DNA of 14,619 bases, from NCBI RefSeq assembly GCF_910579365.1, contig NZ_CAJTUX010000063.1, forward strand, positions 1-14,619, read 5' to 3'. The notes below the pieces were generated by a model. It saw only the letters and a list, made by a program, of their open reading frames with translations, was not told where the DNA came from and made no database searches. The stretch comes from an uncultured Oscillibacter sp. Its GTDB lineage: Bacteria; Bacillota; Clostridia; Oscillospirales; Oscillospiraceae. Below, piece after piece: positions 5,559-12,180 of this stretch (the stretch's first letter is position 1; every line of letters starts with the position of its first letter). Position numbers and translations under genes: made by a program.

Positions 5559-5924
5559 TTACTTCTTCTTGTTGGCGATGGTCTTCTTGGGGCCCTTGCG
5601 GGTGCGGGCGTTGGTCTTGCTGCGCTGGCCCCGGACGGGCAGACCCTTGCGGTGGCGCAGGCCGCGATAGCAGCCGATCTCGCTCAGGCGCTTGATGTCC
5701 AGCGCGGTCTGGCGGCGAAGATCGCCCTCGACAGTGTAGTCGTCGATGGCGTCGCGGAGCTTCTGCTCATCGGCGTCGCTGAGGTCCTTCACCCGGGTGT
5801 CGGGGTTCACGCCGGACTTCGCCAGGATGTCCTTGGCGCTCTTGCGGCCAATCCCGTAGATATAGGTGAGGCCGATCTCGATACGTTTATCCTTCGGCAG
5901 GTCAATACCGGCAATACGTGCCAT
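5559..5924 (-). CDS. rpsM: Small-subunit ribosomal protein S13
   Basis: S13 (uS13) is in the 30S head and contacts the 50S subunit and P-site tRNA. The 121-residue product starts MARIAGIDLPKDKRIEIGLTY, has the helix-hairpin-helix part YIYGIGRKSAKDIL (21-34), and ends in the basic tail RGLRHRKGLPVRGQRSKTNA that reaches the tRNA. The ATG at 5924 is preceded by GGAGGTG at a slightly long spacing of about ten bases. It is the first gene of the alpha operon, 28 bases after rpmJ, with no separate promoter seen. Confidence 0.98.
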   Translation of the reverse strand: MARIAGIDLPKDKRIEIGLTYIYGIGRKSAKDILAKSGVNPDTRVKDLSDADEQKLRDAIDDYTVEGDLRRQTALDIKRLSEIGCYRGLRHRKGLPVRGQRSKTNARTRKGPKKTIANKKK

Positions 5925-5952
5925 ACTTTTAAAGCACCTCCACTTTCAATTC

Positions 5953-6066
5953 TCAGCCCTGTCTCTGCTTGTGCTTCGGATTTTCGCAAATGACCATAAC
6001 ACGGCCTTTGCGGCGGATGACCTTGCACTTTTCGCACATGGGCTTCACGGACGGTCTTACTTTCAT
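5953..6066 (-). CDS. rpmJ: Large-subunit ribosomal protein L36
   Basis: L36 (bL36) is a 37-residue 50S protein. The minus strand from the ATG at 6066 reads MKVRPSVKPMCEKCKVIRRK and continues to a TGA at 5953-5955. It keeps the zinc set C11, C14, C27 and H32 (CEKC ... CENPKH), so this is the zinc-binding form, whose non-zinc paralogue is often used under zinc starvation. The gene is short and easily missed. The ribosome binding site is weak: AAGGA lies about 13 bases upstream. The order infA-rpmJ-rpsM is the canonical one. Confidence 0.97.
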   Translation of the reverse strand: MKVRPSVKPMCEKCKVIRRKGRVMVICENPKHKQRQG

Positions 6067-6107
6067 AGTCTGCAACCATTCCTTTCAGCGGTTTACGTCG
6101 TTTGATG

Positions 6108-6326
6108 TCATTTGCTGCGCCAGGTGATCCGGCCCCGGGTCAGATCGTACGGGGACATCTCCACCGTGACCTTGTCGCCGGGCAGAATCCTGATGAAATT
6201 CATCCTCAGTTTCCCGGAAATATGCGCCAGAATCATGTGACCATTTCCAATGTCAACCTGGAACGTCGTGTTGGGCAGGGCTTCCACCACAACACCTTCC
6301 ACTTCAATCATATCGGATTTTGCCAA
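6108..6326 (-). CDS. infA: Translation initiation factor IF-1
   Basis: IF-1 binds the ribosomal A site during initiation and assists IF-2 and IF-3. The 72-residue product is the usual size and a single S1-like OB fold. Recognisable parts are MIEVEGVVVEALPNTTFQV, HISGKLRMNFIRILPGDKV and the C-terminus SPYDLTRGRITWRSK. The start codon is TTG (6326), giving MAKSDMIEVEG, which lines up with the usual N-terminus; AGGAGGG lies about eight bases upstream. The next in-frame ATG would drop the first five residues and has a worse spacing. It starts three bases after the KOW gene stop, suggesting translational coupling. Confidence 0.97.
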   Translation of the reverse strand: MAKSDMIEVEGVVVEALPNTTFQVDIGNGHMILAHISGKLRMNFIRILPGDKVTVEMSPYDLTRGRITWRSK

Positions 6327-6329
6327 ACG

Positions 6330-6614
6330 TTATCCCTCCTGGTCCGGCTGGATCGCCTCGCGGCATGCCGCGAGGGTCCTGCGAAGCTCACTGTTGGTGA
6401 TCTTCTCCTCGCTCTTGATCTTTTCGGCGAGGCGGGTTTCCTCCGCCGACACAAAAAGCACATGCCTGCGCTTTTTGCGCTTTGGGGACTCCACCTTTCT
6501 CGATTTTCCGTCCGCCAGCAGGAGGTACTCCCCTTCCACCGCCAGAACGGCGAAGAGCTTCCCCTTGTCGCGGCCCGCGTTGGAGCGGACGATGTTTGAT
6601 TTCGCAATCTCCAT
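6330..6614 (-). CDS. KOW-domain RNA-binding protein of the map-infA gap (YbzG-like position)
   Basis: Small basic protein of 94 residues. The N-terminal part (about 7-52) resembles a KOW/L14e-like beta-barrel: NIVRSNAGRDKGKLFAVLAVEG, then LLLADGKSRKVESPKRKKRRHV, a strongly basic patch. The remainder (57-94) is a predicted helical, charged tail. The family is typical of clostridia and bacilli at exactly this place between map and infA (ybzG in B. subtilis), and is annotated only as a putative RNA-binding protein; its precise role is not known to me. I chose the ATG at 6614 because AGGTGAGAG lies seven bases upstream; a TTG at 6638 would overlap the map stop codon. It is likely cotranscribed with infA, three bases downstream. 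Confidence 0.88.
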   Translation of the reverse strand: MEIAKSNIVRSNAGRDKGKLFAVLAVEGEYLLLADGKSRKVESPKRKKRRHVLFVSAEETRLAEKIKSEEKITNSELRRTLAACREAIQPDQEG

Positions 6615-6634
6615 GCGTTCTCTCTCACCTGTTG

Positions 6635-7390
6635 TCAAATAGCGGGGGCCGTGAGAATCTCCGGCTCGCCATCGGTAATCAGGATCGTGTTTTCATAGTG
6701 GGCCGCCCACTTTCCGTCGGCGGTCTTCACCGTCCATCCGTCGCTCAGCTGGGTGATGGCGGCGGCGCCGGCGTTGACCATGGGTTCAATGGCCAGGGTC
6801 ATTCCCCGGAGAAGCCGGGGCCCGTGGCCGGGGCGGCCAAAGTTTGGAATTTCCGGCGATTCGTGCATCTTGGCCCCCACGCCGTGGCCCACATATTCCC
6901 GGACCACGGAGAAGCCGTGAGACTCCACATAGGACTGAACCGCCGAGGAGATGTCCTGAAGGCGCTGTCCCTCCCGGGCGAAACGGATTCCCTCGAAGAA
7001 GCTCTGCCTGGTCACGTCGATCAGGTTCTGCGCCTCCGGAGAAATCCTGCCGCAGGGAAAGGTGGCCGCGCAGTCTCCATGAAAGCCCCCGATGTACGCG
7101 CCCACGTCCACGCTGACAATGTCACCCTCCCGCAGAATCCGCTTGGGGCTGGGGATGCCGTGGATGATCTCGTCGTTGACGCTGATGCAGGCGCTGGCGG
7201 GATAGCCGTTGTAGTGGAGAAAGGACGGAACCGCTCCCTGCTTGCGGATAAACCGCTCCACCGCGTCGTTGATCTCCTGGGTTGTCACGCCGGGCTTTAC
7301 CATTTCCCCTGCCAAGGCACGGGCAGCCGCGGTAATCTTTCCGCTCCGGCGCATCAAGTCGATCTCGTGGGGGGATTTCAGGGTGATCAT
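6635..7390 (-). CDS. map: Methionine aminopeptidase, type I
   Basis: Removes the initiator methionine from new proteins whose second residue is small, in the cytosol at the ribosome exit. The 251-residue product has the pita-bread fold signature with the five metal ligands visible: D95 (VSVDVGAY), D106 (HGDCAATF), H169 (GHGVG), E202 (AIEPMV) and E233 (HYENT). Also present are the substrate-site H78 (NDEIIHGIP) and H176 (KMHESP). No zinc-finger or SH3-type N-terminal extension is present, so it is a type Ia bacterial enzyme. The ATG at 7390 is only four bases after the adk stop, and its ribosome binding site (GGGGAGATGA) lies inside the adk end, pointing to coupling. Confidence 0.97.
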   Translation of the reverse strand: MITLKSPHEIDLMRRSGKITAAARALAGEMVKPGVTTQEINDAVERFIRKQGAVPSFLHYNGYPASACISVNDEIIHGIPSPKRILREGDIVSVDVGAYIGGFHGDCAATFPCGRISPEAQNLIDVTRQSFFEGIRFAREGQRLQDISSAVQSYVESHGFSVVREYVGHGVGAKMHESPEIPNFGRPGHGPRLLRGMTLAIEPMVNAGAAAITQLSDGWTVKTADGKWAAHYENTILITDGEPEILTAPAI

Positions 7391-7394
7391 CCCG

Positions 7395-8027
7395 TCATCT
7401 CCCCAGAACGCGGAGGATCGCCTGGGAATTGGCTTCCACAGTCGGCTGGTTCTCCACCGTCTTCAGGAGGCCCCGCTCCGCGTAAAACGCCTTGAGGGGC
7501 TCCGTCTCCTTATGATAGACCTCAAGGCGGGATTTCACCGTCTCGGGGGCATCATCCTTCCGCTGAATCAGTTTCCCGCCGCACTTGTCGCACACGCCCT
7601 CCGCCTTCGGGGGCACCGCCACCACGTGGTAGCTGGCGCCGCAGTCCGGGCAGACCCGGCGGCCGCTCATGCGCTCCATGATCGTCTCGTCGCTGACCTC
7701 CAGGGAGACCACGCTGTCAAAGACGATCCCGGCCTTCTCCAGGGCCTCGGCCTGGGCGATGGTGCGGGGCACCCCGTCCAGAATATAACCCTTGGCGCAG
7801 TCCGGCTCCGCCAGCCGTTCGGAGATGATGCCGATGATGACCTCATCCGGAACCAGCTGTCCCGCGTCCATGAAGGCCTTGGCCTTCAGCCCGGTGGGGG
7901 TGCCGTTTTTCACGGCAGCGCGGAGAATGTTGCCGGTGGAGATGGTGGGAATATCCAGCTTTTCACACAGGATGTCGGCCTGTGTTCCCTTTCCGGCGCC
8001 CGGGGCGCCCAACAGGATCAATTTCAT
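7395..8027 (-). CDS. adk: Adenylate kinase, zinc-type LID
   Basis: Catalyses AMP + ATP to 2 ADP in the cytosol. The 210-residue product has the P-loop GAPGAGKGT (7-15), the AMP-site region STGNILRAAVKNGT (30-43), DGVPRT (84-89) and a long LID with four cysteines, C126/C129 and C146/C149 (CPDC, CDKC), which in Gram-positive enzymes binds structural zinc. Small departures from the common consensus are TGNILR instead of TGDMLR and DGVPRT instead of DGFPRT; the catalytic Arg and Asp residues in these motifs are kept. The ATG at 8027 has AGGAGG eight bases upstream; a longer frame from 8093 would run through the hairpin region and is unlikely. It follows secY after a 73-base gap. Confidence 0.97.
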   Translation of the reverse strand: MKLILLGAPGAGKGTQADILCEKLDIPTISTGNILRAAVKNGTPTGLKAKAFMDAGQLVPDEVIIGIISERLAEPDCAKGYILDGVPRTIAQAEALEKAGIVFDSVVSLEVSDETIMERMSGRRVCPDCGASYHVVAVPPKAEGVCDKCGGKLIQRKDDAPETVKSRLEVYHKETEPLKAFYAERGLLKTVENQPTVEANSQAILRVLGR

Positions 8028-8046
8028 AGCTAAAACCTCCTGTATT

Positions 8047-8080
8047 CCGGGCACGGGGCGGAGCTCACGGCCCCGCCCGG
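8047..8080 (-). other. GC-rich hairpin in the secY-adk gap
   Basis: CCGGG-CGGGGC pairs with GCCCCG-(TG)-CCCGG on the minus strand: 11 base pairs with a 2-base bulge and a 10-base loop. It ends about ten bases before the AGGAGG of adk. No T-run follows, so full termination is unlikely. It could weaken or protect the distal mRNA at the boundary between secY and the adk-map-infA part. Function inferred only. Confidence 0.55.
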
Positions 8081-8100
8081 CGCCGGCATCCAATCGTTGA

Positions 8101-9477
8101 TTATTCCAGGAACCCCTTGTACTGACGCATCAGCATCTGAGATTCCAGAGCCTTGACCGTCTCCAGCGCCACGCCCACCACGATGATGACGGAGGTGCCG
8201 CCGATGGCCACGGAGTTGTTCCCCAGGATTCTGCCGATGATCAGGGGGCAGATGGCCACGATGCCAAGGTAGATGGCGCCGAACAGGGTGATCTTGTTCA
8301 GCACCCGCTTGATGAAGTCCACCGTGGGCTTGCCGGGACGGAAGCCGGGAATGAAGCCGCCCTGCTTCTTCATGTTGTTGGCAATCTCCACGGGATTGAA
8401 CTGAATGCTGGAGTAGAAATAGGCAAAGCCGATAATCAGGATGAAATAGACCACCATATACATGACGGACTTCGTGTCGATGGCGTCATAGATGCTGCGG
8501 GACACGGTGCCCTCAGCGGGAATGCCCACGAAGCTCCAGATGGTGATGGGCAGGGAGGCGATGCTCTGGGCGAAGATGACGGGCAGAACGCCGGCCATGC
8601 TCACCTTCATAGGCAGGTTGCTGCTCTGGCCGCCGTACACTCTCCGGCCCACCTGACGCTTGGCGTACTGCACGGGAATGCGGCGCTCGGCGTCGTTGAT
8701 GAACACGATGAAGGCGATCAGGGCCAGTCCGCCCACCAGAAGCAGAATCACCGCCCAGGGGGCCATGGCCGTGGCCAGGACCTGCTGGGCCTGGTCGGCG
8801 GTATAGCCGGCCTGGGTCAGAGTCTCGGCGGTCATCTCACCGCTGCGGATGGCGGACCACCGGCTCACGCCCTGGGCCAGGCTGGACACCATGGTGGGAA
8901 CCCGGGAGACGATGCCCGCGAAGAGGATGATGGAAATACCGTTGCCCACGCCGAACTCCGTGACCTGCTCGCCCATCCACATCACGAAGGAGGAACCGGC
9001 GATAAAGGACACGATGATGACCAGGGCGGGCCAGATGCCGTCGGCCCCGGGGGCCAGGATGCCATAGCGCTTCATCATGAAGTAGTAGCCCACGGCCTGG
9101 AGAATGGCGATGGCCACGGTGGTGTAGCGGGTGATGGACTGGATCTTCTTCCGGCCCTCCTCGCCGCCGTCCTTCGCCAGCCGCTCCAGATAGGGGATCG
9201 CGACGGTGAGCAGCTGGATGATGATGGAGCTGTTGATATACGGCTGAATGCTCAGGGCAAAGACCGTGGCGGTGGCGAATGCGCCGCCGCTCATCACGTT
9301 GTACAGGCCCAGGATGGTGGCGCCCATGCCCTGAAGCTGGGCCTCCAGCTGAGCCACGTCGATATAGGGGACGGTGATGGCGTTGCCGATGCGGAAGATC
9401 AGCAGGATCAGCAGCGTGAAGACAATCTTCTTCTTCAGCTCGGGAATGGCCCAGGCCTTGCGAATCGTTTGAATCAC
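8101..9477 (-). CDS. secY: Protein translocase channel subunit SecY
   Basis: SecY forms the membrane channel through which unfolded preproteins pass and from which membrane proteins exit sideways. The 458-residue product shows ten hydrophobic segments, the plug region after TM1, LSIQPYINSSIIIQLL (75-90), the GNGISIILFAGI segment (178-189), the cytoplasmic loop YAKRQVGRRVYGGQSS (271-286) used by SecA and the ribosome, and NNMKKQGGFIPGFRPGKPT (367-385). The stretch 201-239 between TM5 and TM6 is a longer external loop than in many SecY proteins and accounts for the extra length. The start is GTG (9477), with the ribosome binding site GGAGGTGAGG lying within the end of rplO; the gap to rplO is one base. 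Confidence 0.98.
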   Translation of the reverse strand: MIQTIRKAWAIPELKKKIVFTLLILLIFRIGNAITVPYIDVAQLEAQLQGMGATILGLYNVMSGGAFATATVFALSIQPYINSSIIIQLLTVAIPYLERLAKDGGEEGRKKIQSITRYTTVAIAILQAVGYYFMMKRYGILAPGADGIWPALVIIVSFIAGSSFVMWMGEQVTEFGVGNGISIILFAGIVSRVPTMVSSLAQGVSRWSAIRSGEMTAETLTQAGYTADQAQQVLATAMAPWAVILLLVGGLALIAFIVFINDAERRIPVQYAKRQVGRRVYGGQSSNLPMKVSMAGVLPVIFAQSIASLPITIWSFVGIPAEGTVSRSIYDAIDTKSVMYMVVYFILIIGFAYFYSSIQFNPVEIANNMKKQGGFIPGFRPGKPTVDFIKRVLNKITLFGAIYLGIVAICPLIIGRILGNNSVAIGGTSVIIVVGVALETVKALESQMLMRQYKGFLE

Positions 9478-9478
9478 G

Positions 9479-9919
9479 TTACCTCACCTCCGCCTTTCCG
9501 CCGGCTGCCTCAATGGCCTCCTTGGCAGACGCGGAGAAGGCGTTGGCCTTGACAGTGACCTTTTTGGTGAGCTTCCCGTTGCCCAGGACCTTGAAGCCGT
9601 ACTCGCACTTGGAGAGGACGCCCTTTTCCAGCAGCGCCTCGGCGGTGACGGTGTCGCCGTCGTTGAACGCGTTCAGCGCGCTGAGGTTGACGGTCTCCAG
9701 GGGCTTTGCGAAAATGTTGTTGAATCCGCGCTTGGGAACCCGGCGGGCCAGAGGCATCTGGCCGCCCTCAAAGCCCACGCGGACCTTGCCGCCGGAGCGG
9801 GCCTTCTGGCCCTTGTGGCCCCGGCCGCCGGTCTTTCCGTTGCCGGAGCCGGCGCCCCGGCCCTTGCGGTAAGCCGGGCGGACGGAGCCTTCGGCGGGAG
9901 ACAGTTCGCTTAATTTCAT
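9479..9919 (-). CDS. rplO: Large-subunit ribosomal protein L15
   Basis: L15 (uL15) is an early to mid 50S assembly protein contacting many 23S rRNA domains. The 146-residue product starts MKLSELSPAEGS, followed by the Gly/Arg-rich extended tail GRGAGSGNGKTGGRGHKGQ (20-38), then FEGGQMPLARRVPKRGF and the globular C-terminal part. The ATG at 9919 is chosen because it opens the typical N-terminus and has AGGAGG nine bases upstream; a longer frame reaching 10057 overlaps rpmD. It is 13 bases after rpmD and one base before secY. Confidence 0.97.
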   Translation of the reverse strand: MKLSELSPAEGSVRPAYRKGRGAGSGNGKTGGRGHKGQKARSGGKVRVGFEGGQMPLARRVPKRGFNNIFAKPLETVNLSALNAFNDGDTVTAEALLEKGVLSKCEYGFKVLGNGKLTKKVTVKANAFSASAKEAIEAAGGKAEVR

Positions 9920-9932
9920 GATTGGCGCCTCC

Positions 9933-10115
9933 TTACTTCTCTTCGGTAACCTGCAGCAGATAGCCGATCTTCGCCACTTTTCCGCGGGTGGGATCGTTGT
10001 CGGGCTGCACGGTGACGTCACCGATCTTGCGCAGACCCAGGGAATGCGCGGTGGCAACCTGCTTTTCCAGGCGGCCGTTCAGGCTCTTGACGAGCTCAAT
10101 CCTTAAGTTTGCCAC
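9933..10115 (-). CDS. rpmD: Large-subunit ribosomal protein L30
   Basis: L30 (uL30) is a small 50S protein of 60 residues here, the usual bacterial size. It starts MANLRIELVKSLNGR and includes TAHSLGLRKIGDVTV and the downstream PTRGKVAKIGYLLQV, all typical. The start codon is GTG (10115), preceded by AAGGAGG at nine bases, and no better ATG exists nearby. It lies 13 bases after rpsE and 13 before rplO, the usual spc-operon place. Confidence 0.97.
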   Translation of the reverse strand: MANLRIELVKSLNGRLEKQVATAHSLGLRKIGDVTVQPDNDPTRGKVAKIGYLLQVTEEK

Positions 10116-10128
10116 GTTTGTTGCCTCC

Positions 10129-10629
10129 TTAACCCACGATGTCTTCGACGCTCTTCCCGCGAATCCGGGCGACCTCTTCGGGACCGCGCATGGACTTCAG
10201 GCCCTGGAAGGTGGCGGCGACAACGTTGTTGGGGTTGTTGGACCGGAGGCTCTTGGCACGGATGTCCTTGATGCCCGCGGCCTCCACGACGGCGCGGACC
10301 GCGCCGCCGGCGATGACGCCGGTACCGGGGGCGGCGGGCTTCATCAGAACCCTTCCCGCGCCGGCTTCGCCGATGGTCTCATGGGGCAGCGTGGTGCCCG
10401 CCAGAGTCACGGTAATCATGTTCTTCTTGGCGGCCTCGATGCCCTTGCGGATGGCCTCGGGAACCTCGGCGGCCTTGCCCAGGCCATAGCCGACCTTGCC
10501 CTTGCCGTCGCCCACGACCACCAGGGCGGAGAATTTCATGACCCGGCCGCCCTTCACGGTCTTGGAAACGCGGTTGAGGTACACGACTTTTTCGATATAC
10601 TCGCTCTGCTCTCTCTCAAATCTAGGCAT
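10129..10629 (-). CDS. rpsE: Small-subunit ribosomal protein S5
   Basis: S5 (uS5) lies near the decoding site and mRNA entry and affects translational accuracy. The 166-residue product has the N-terminal double-stranded-RNA-binding-like domain with TVKGGRVMKFSALVVVGDG (24-42) and KVGYGLGKAAEVPEAIRKG (45-63), then the C-terminal domain with GTGVIAGGAVRAVVEAAGI (102-120) and SNNPNNVVAAT. The ATG at 10629 has GGAGGGA upstream. Spacing is 17 bases after rplR. Confidence 0.98.
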   Translation of the reverse strand: MPRFEREQSEYIEKVVYLNRVSKTVKGGRVMKFSALVVVGDGKGKVGYGLGKAAEVPEAIRKGIEAAKKNMITVTLAGTTLPHETIGEAGAGRVLMKPAAPGTGVIAGGAVRAVVEAAGIKDIRAKSLRSNNPNNVVAATFQGLKSMRGPEEVARIRGKSVEDIVG

Positions 10630-10646
10630 TGAACGTTCCTCCCTCC

Positions 10647-11006
10647 TTAGAACTGCAGGCCGCCCTCGCGGGCGCCCTCGGCCAGGGCCTTCACACGGCC
10701 GTGATACAGATAGCCGCCGCGGTCAAAAACCACGTTCTCGATGCCCTTCGCCTTGGCCCGCTCTGCGATGAGCTTGCCAACGGCGGCGGCGGCGGCCACG
10801 TTGCCGCCGTACCCTTCGACGGCCTTATCCAGGGAGGAGGCGGAGACCAGGGTCACGCCGGCCACATCGTCGATGATCTGGGCGTAAATATTGGCCTCGC
10901 TGCGGAACACGTTCAGACGCGGCATCTCGGGGGTGCCGGAGACCTTGGCGCGCACTCTCTTGTGGCGCTTCAGGCGCTGGGCGTTGGTATTCGGTCTTTT
11001 AATCAT
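10647..11006 (-). CDS. rplR: Large-subunit ribosomal protein L18
   Basis: L18 (uL18) binds 5S rRNA together with L5 in the central protuberance. The 119-residue product shows RHKRVRAK-type basic N-terminal sequence (KRHKRVRAKVSGTPEMPRLNVFR begins near residue 13), YAQIIDDVAGVTLVSAS, and the C-terminus VVFDRGGYLYHGRVKALAEG with REGGLQF. The ATG at 11006 is preceded by AAGGAGGTG. It sits between rplF and rpsE at the usual spc-operon spacing (14 and 17 bases). Confidence 0.97.
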   Translation of the reverse strand: MIKRPNTNAQRLKRHKRVRAKVSGTPEMPRLNVFRSEANIYAQIIDDVAGVTLVSASSLDKAVEGYGGNVAAAAAVGKLIAERAKAKGIENVVFDRGGYLYHGRVKALAEGAREGGLQF

Positions 11007-11020
11007 ATCGGCACACCTCC

Positions 11021-11566
11021 TTACTTCTTGGCGCCGGTCTTACCGACCTTGCGGCGGATGGTTTCATTGGCGTACTTGATGCCCTTGCCCTTGTACGGCT
11101 CGGGCGGGCGCTTCTCGCGGACCTCGGCGGCAAACTGGCCGACGGCCTCCTTGTCGCAGCCGCGAATGATGATTTTATTGGGAGCGGGGACCTCAATGGT
11201 GATGCCCTCGATCTCAGAAACGATCACCTGATGGGAGTAACCCAGGTTCATGACCAGGTTGCTGCCCTCCTTGGCAACACGGTAGCCCACGCCGTTGACC
11301 TCCAGCTCCTTGGCATAGCCGTCGGTGACGCCGACGACCATGTTGTGCAGAAGCGTCCGGGTCAGGCCGTGGAGGCTGCGGTGCAGCTTATCCTCGGAAG
11401 GGCGCTTCACGGTGATCGTGGTGCCTTCCTGTTCAATGATCATCTCCGGGCGCAGCGCGCGGGTCAGCTGGCCCTTGGGTCCCTTCACAGTGACCACATT
11501 ACCCTCGGCGACATCCACGGTGACGCCGGCGGGGACGGTAATGGGCATTCTGCCAATTCTAGACAT
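11021..11566 (-). CDS. rplF: Large-subunit ribosomal protein L6
   Basis: L6 (uL6) is a two-domain 50S protein near the factor-binding site. The 181-residue product starts MSRIGRMPITVPAGVTV, has the first domain with VVTVKGPKGQL (24-34) and the second with LEVNGVGYRV, and carries the family signature PEPYKGKGIKY (155-165) near the C-terminus. The ATG at 11566 has AAGGAGGG ten bases upstream. It follows rpsH by 15 bases. Normal length and composition. Confidence 0.98.
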   Translation of the reverse strand: MSRIGRMPITVPAGVTVDVAEGNVVTVKGPKGQLTRALRPEMIIEQEGTTITVKRPSEDKLHRSLHGLTRTLLHNMVVGVTDGYAKELEVNGVGYRVAKEGSNLVMNLGYSHQVIVSEIEGITIEVPAPNKIIIRGCDKEAVGQFAAEVREKRPPEPYKGKGIKYANETIRRKVGKTGAKK

Positions 11567-11581
11567 TGTTCAATACCCTCC

Positions 11582-11980
11582 TTACCAGACAAATGCCAGG
11601 ACTTCGCCGCCGACATGGAGCTCGCGGGCCTTCTTGTCGGTCATGACGCCCTTGGACGTGGAGATGATAGCGATGCCAAGACCGCGGAGAACCCGGGGCA
11701 GCTCGTCGGCGCCCACGTAGACCCGGAGGCCCGGCTTGGAAACGCGGCGCAGGCCGGTGATGACCTTCTCCTTGCCCGCGTTGTACTTCAGGGTGATGTG
11801 AATCTTGCCCTGGGTGCCGTCGTCCACGACCTGGAAATTCTTGATATAGCCCTCGTCCAGCAGAATCTGAGCGATGCTCTTTTTCATGTTGGAGGCGGGG
11901 ACGTCCACGGTGTCGTGCTTCGCGCTGACGGCGTTGCGGATGCGGGTGAGCATATCCGCAACCGGATCGGTGATATGCAT
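11582..11980 (-). CDS. rpsH: Small-subunit ribosomal protein S8
   Basis: S8 (uS8) is a primary 16S rRNA binder of the central domain and in E. coli represses the spc operon by binding its mRNA. The 132-residue product starts MHITDPVADMLTRIRNA and ends with the conserved LGIAIISTSKGVMTDKKAR (101-119) and VGGEVLAFVW. The ATG at 11980 has TAGGAGGA ten bases upstream. The gap to rpsZ is 211 bases, against 13-28 for most neighbours, because a MITE-like element has inserted (12005-12180). The ribosome binding site is on the rpsH side of the insertion and is intact. Confidence 0.98.
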   Translation of the reverse strand: MHITDPVADMLTRIRNAVSAKHDTVDVPASNMKKSIAQILLDEGYIKNFQVVDDGTQGKIHITLKYNAGKEKVITGLRRVSKPGLRVYVGADELPRVLRGLGIAIISTSKGVMTDKKARELHVGGEVLAFVW

Positions 11981-11999
11981 GGTATAAAATCCTCCTATT

Positions 12000-12004
12000 T
12001 TAGA
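12000..12004. repeat. Target site duplication TTAGA, left copy
   Basis: TTAGA directly abuts the left end of the inserted element. An identical TTAGA follows its right end at 12181-12185. The pair defines the insertion boundaries exactly. Confidence 0.7.
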
Positions 12005-12180
12005 GTTGCGGCCTTTCGCCGCTTCAGCAGCGAGGTATCATGACCAATTGAACGCACAGCCCGATTGGCCATGACCTTTCGCCGTCTGTCCTCCCTTTTT
12101 CTTGAAAGAAAAAGGGAGCAAAAAGAACTTTATCACGCTATGGGGCTTGGTTGTTCTTCCAAGCCCCCAGCGGCGGCAAC
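12005..12180. mobile_element. MITE-like non-coding element inserted between rpsZ and rpsH
   Basis: A 176-bp segment with no coding capacity. Its ends are inverted repeats: GTTGCGGCC at the left and the complement of GTTGCCGCC at the right (8 of 9 identical). It is flanked by a perfect 5-bp direct repeat, TTAGA (12000-12004 and 12181-12185). Removing the element and one TTAGA leaves a 30-base rpsZ-rpsH gap, close to the operon norm. Inside are four hairpins: 12008-12022 (5 bp), 12038-12074 (11 bp with one G-U on the minus-strand RNA), 12091-12118 (12 bp perfect, 4-base loop) and 12142-12167 (9 bp, 8-base loop). There is also a direct repeat CCTTTCGCC (12012-12020, 12075-12083). No hairpin is followed by a T-run, so readthrough into rpsH is expected. 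It carries no transposase and would depend on one elsewhere; the family is not recognised. Confidence 0.72.
12091..12118. repeat. Perfect 12-bp palindrome inside the inserted element
   Basis: CTCCCTTTTTCT (12091-12102) and AGAAAAAGGGAG (12107-12118) are perfectly inverted around a TGAA loop. It is the strongest stem in the element and reads almost the same on both strands. Flanks are not T-rich on either strand after the stem, which argues against a terminator. Confidence 0.75.

Noticed and set aside
3069..5993. Very long open frame (974 codons) on the plus strand opposite rplQ, rpoA, rpsD and rpsK
   Set aside because: It is the antisense shadow of four certain genes. GC-rich codon bias keeps the reverse frame open, and the translation is low-complexity (rich in H, L, G, V) with no domain.
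5807..6079. 90-codon minus-strand frame over rpmJ and rpsM
   Set aside because: It is a frame-shifted reading of rpmJ; its ATG abuts the ribosome binding site with no spacing, whereas rpmJ matches L36 completely.
6482..7495. 337-codon plus-strand open frame opposite map
   Set aside because: Antisense shadow of map, where all metal ligands are present in the minus-strand product.
12091..12118. Intrinsic terminator inside the spc operon
   Set aside because: The 12-bp stem is perfect, but no T-run follows on either strand, and essential genes lie downstream; it fits better as part of the inserted element.
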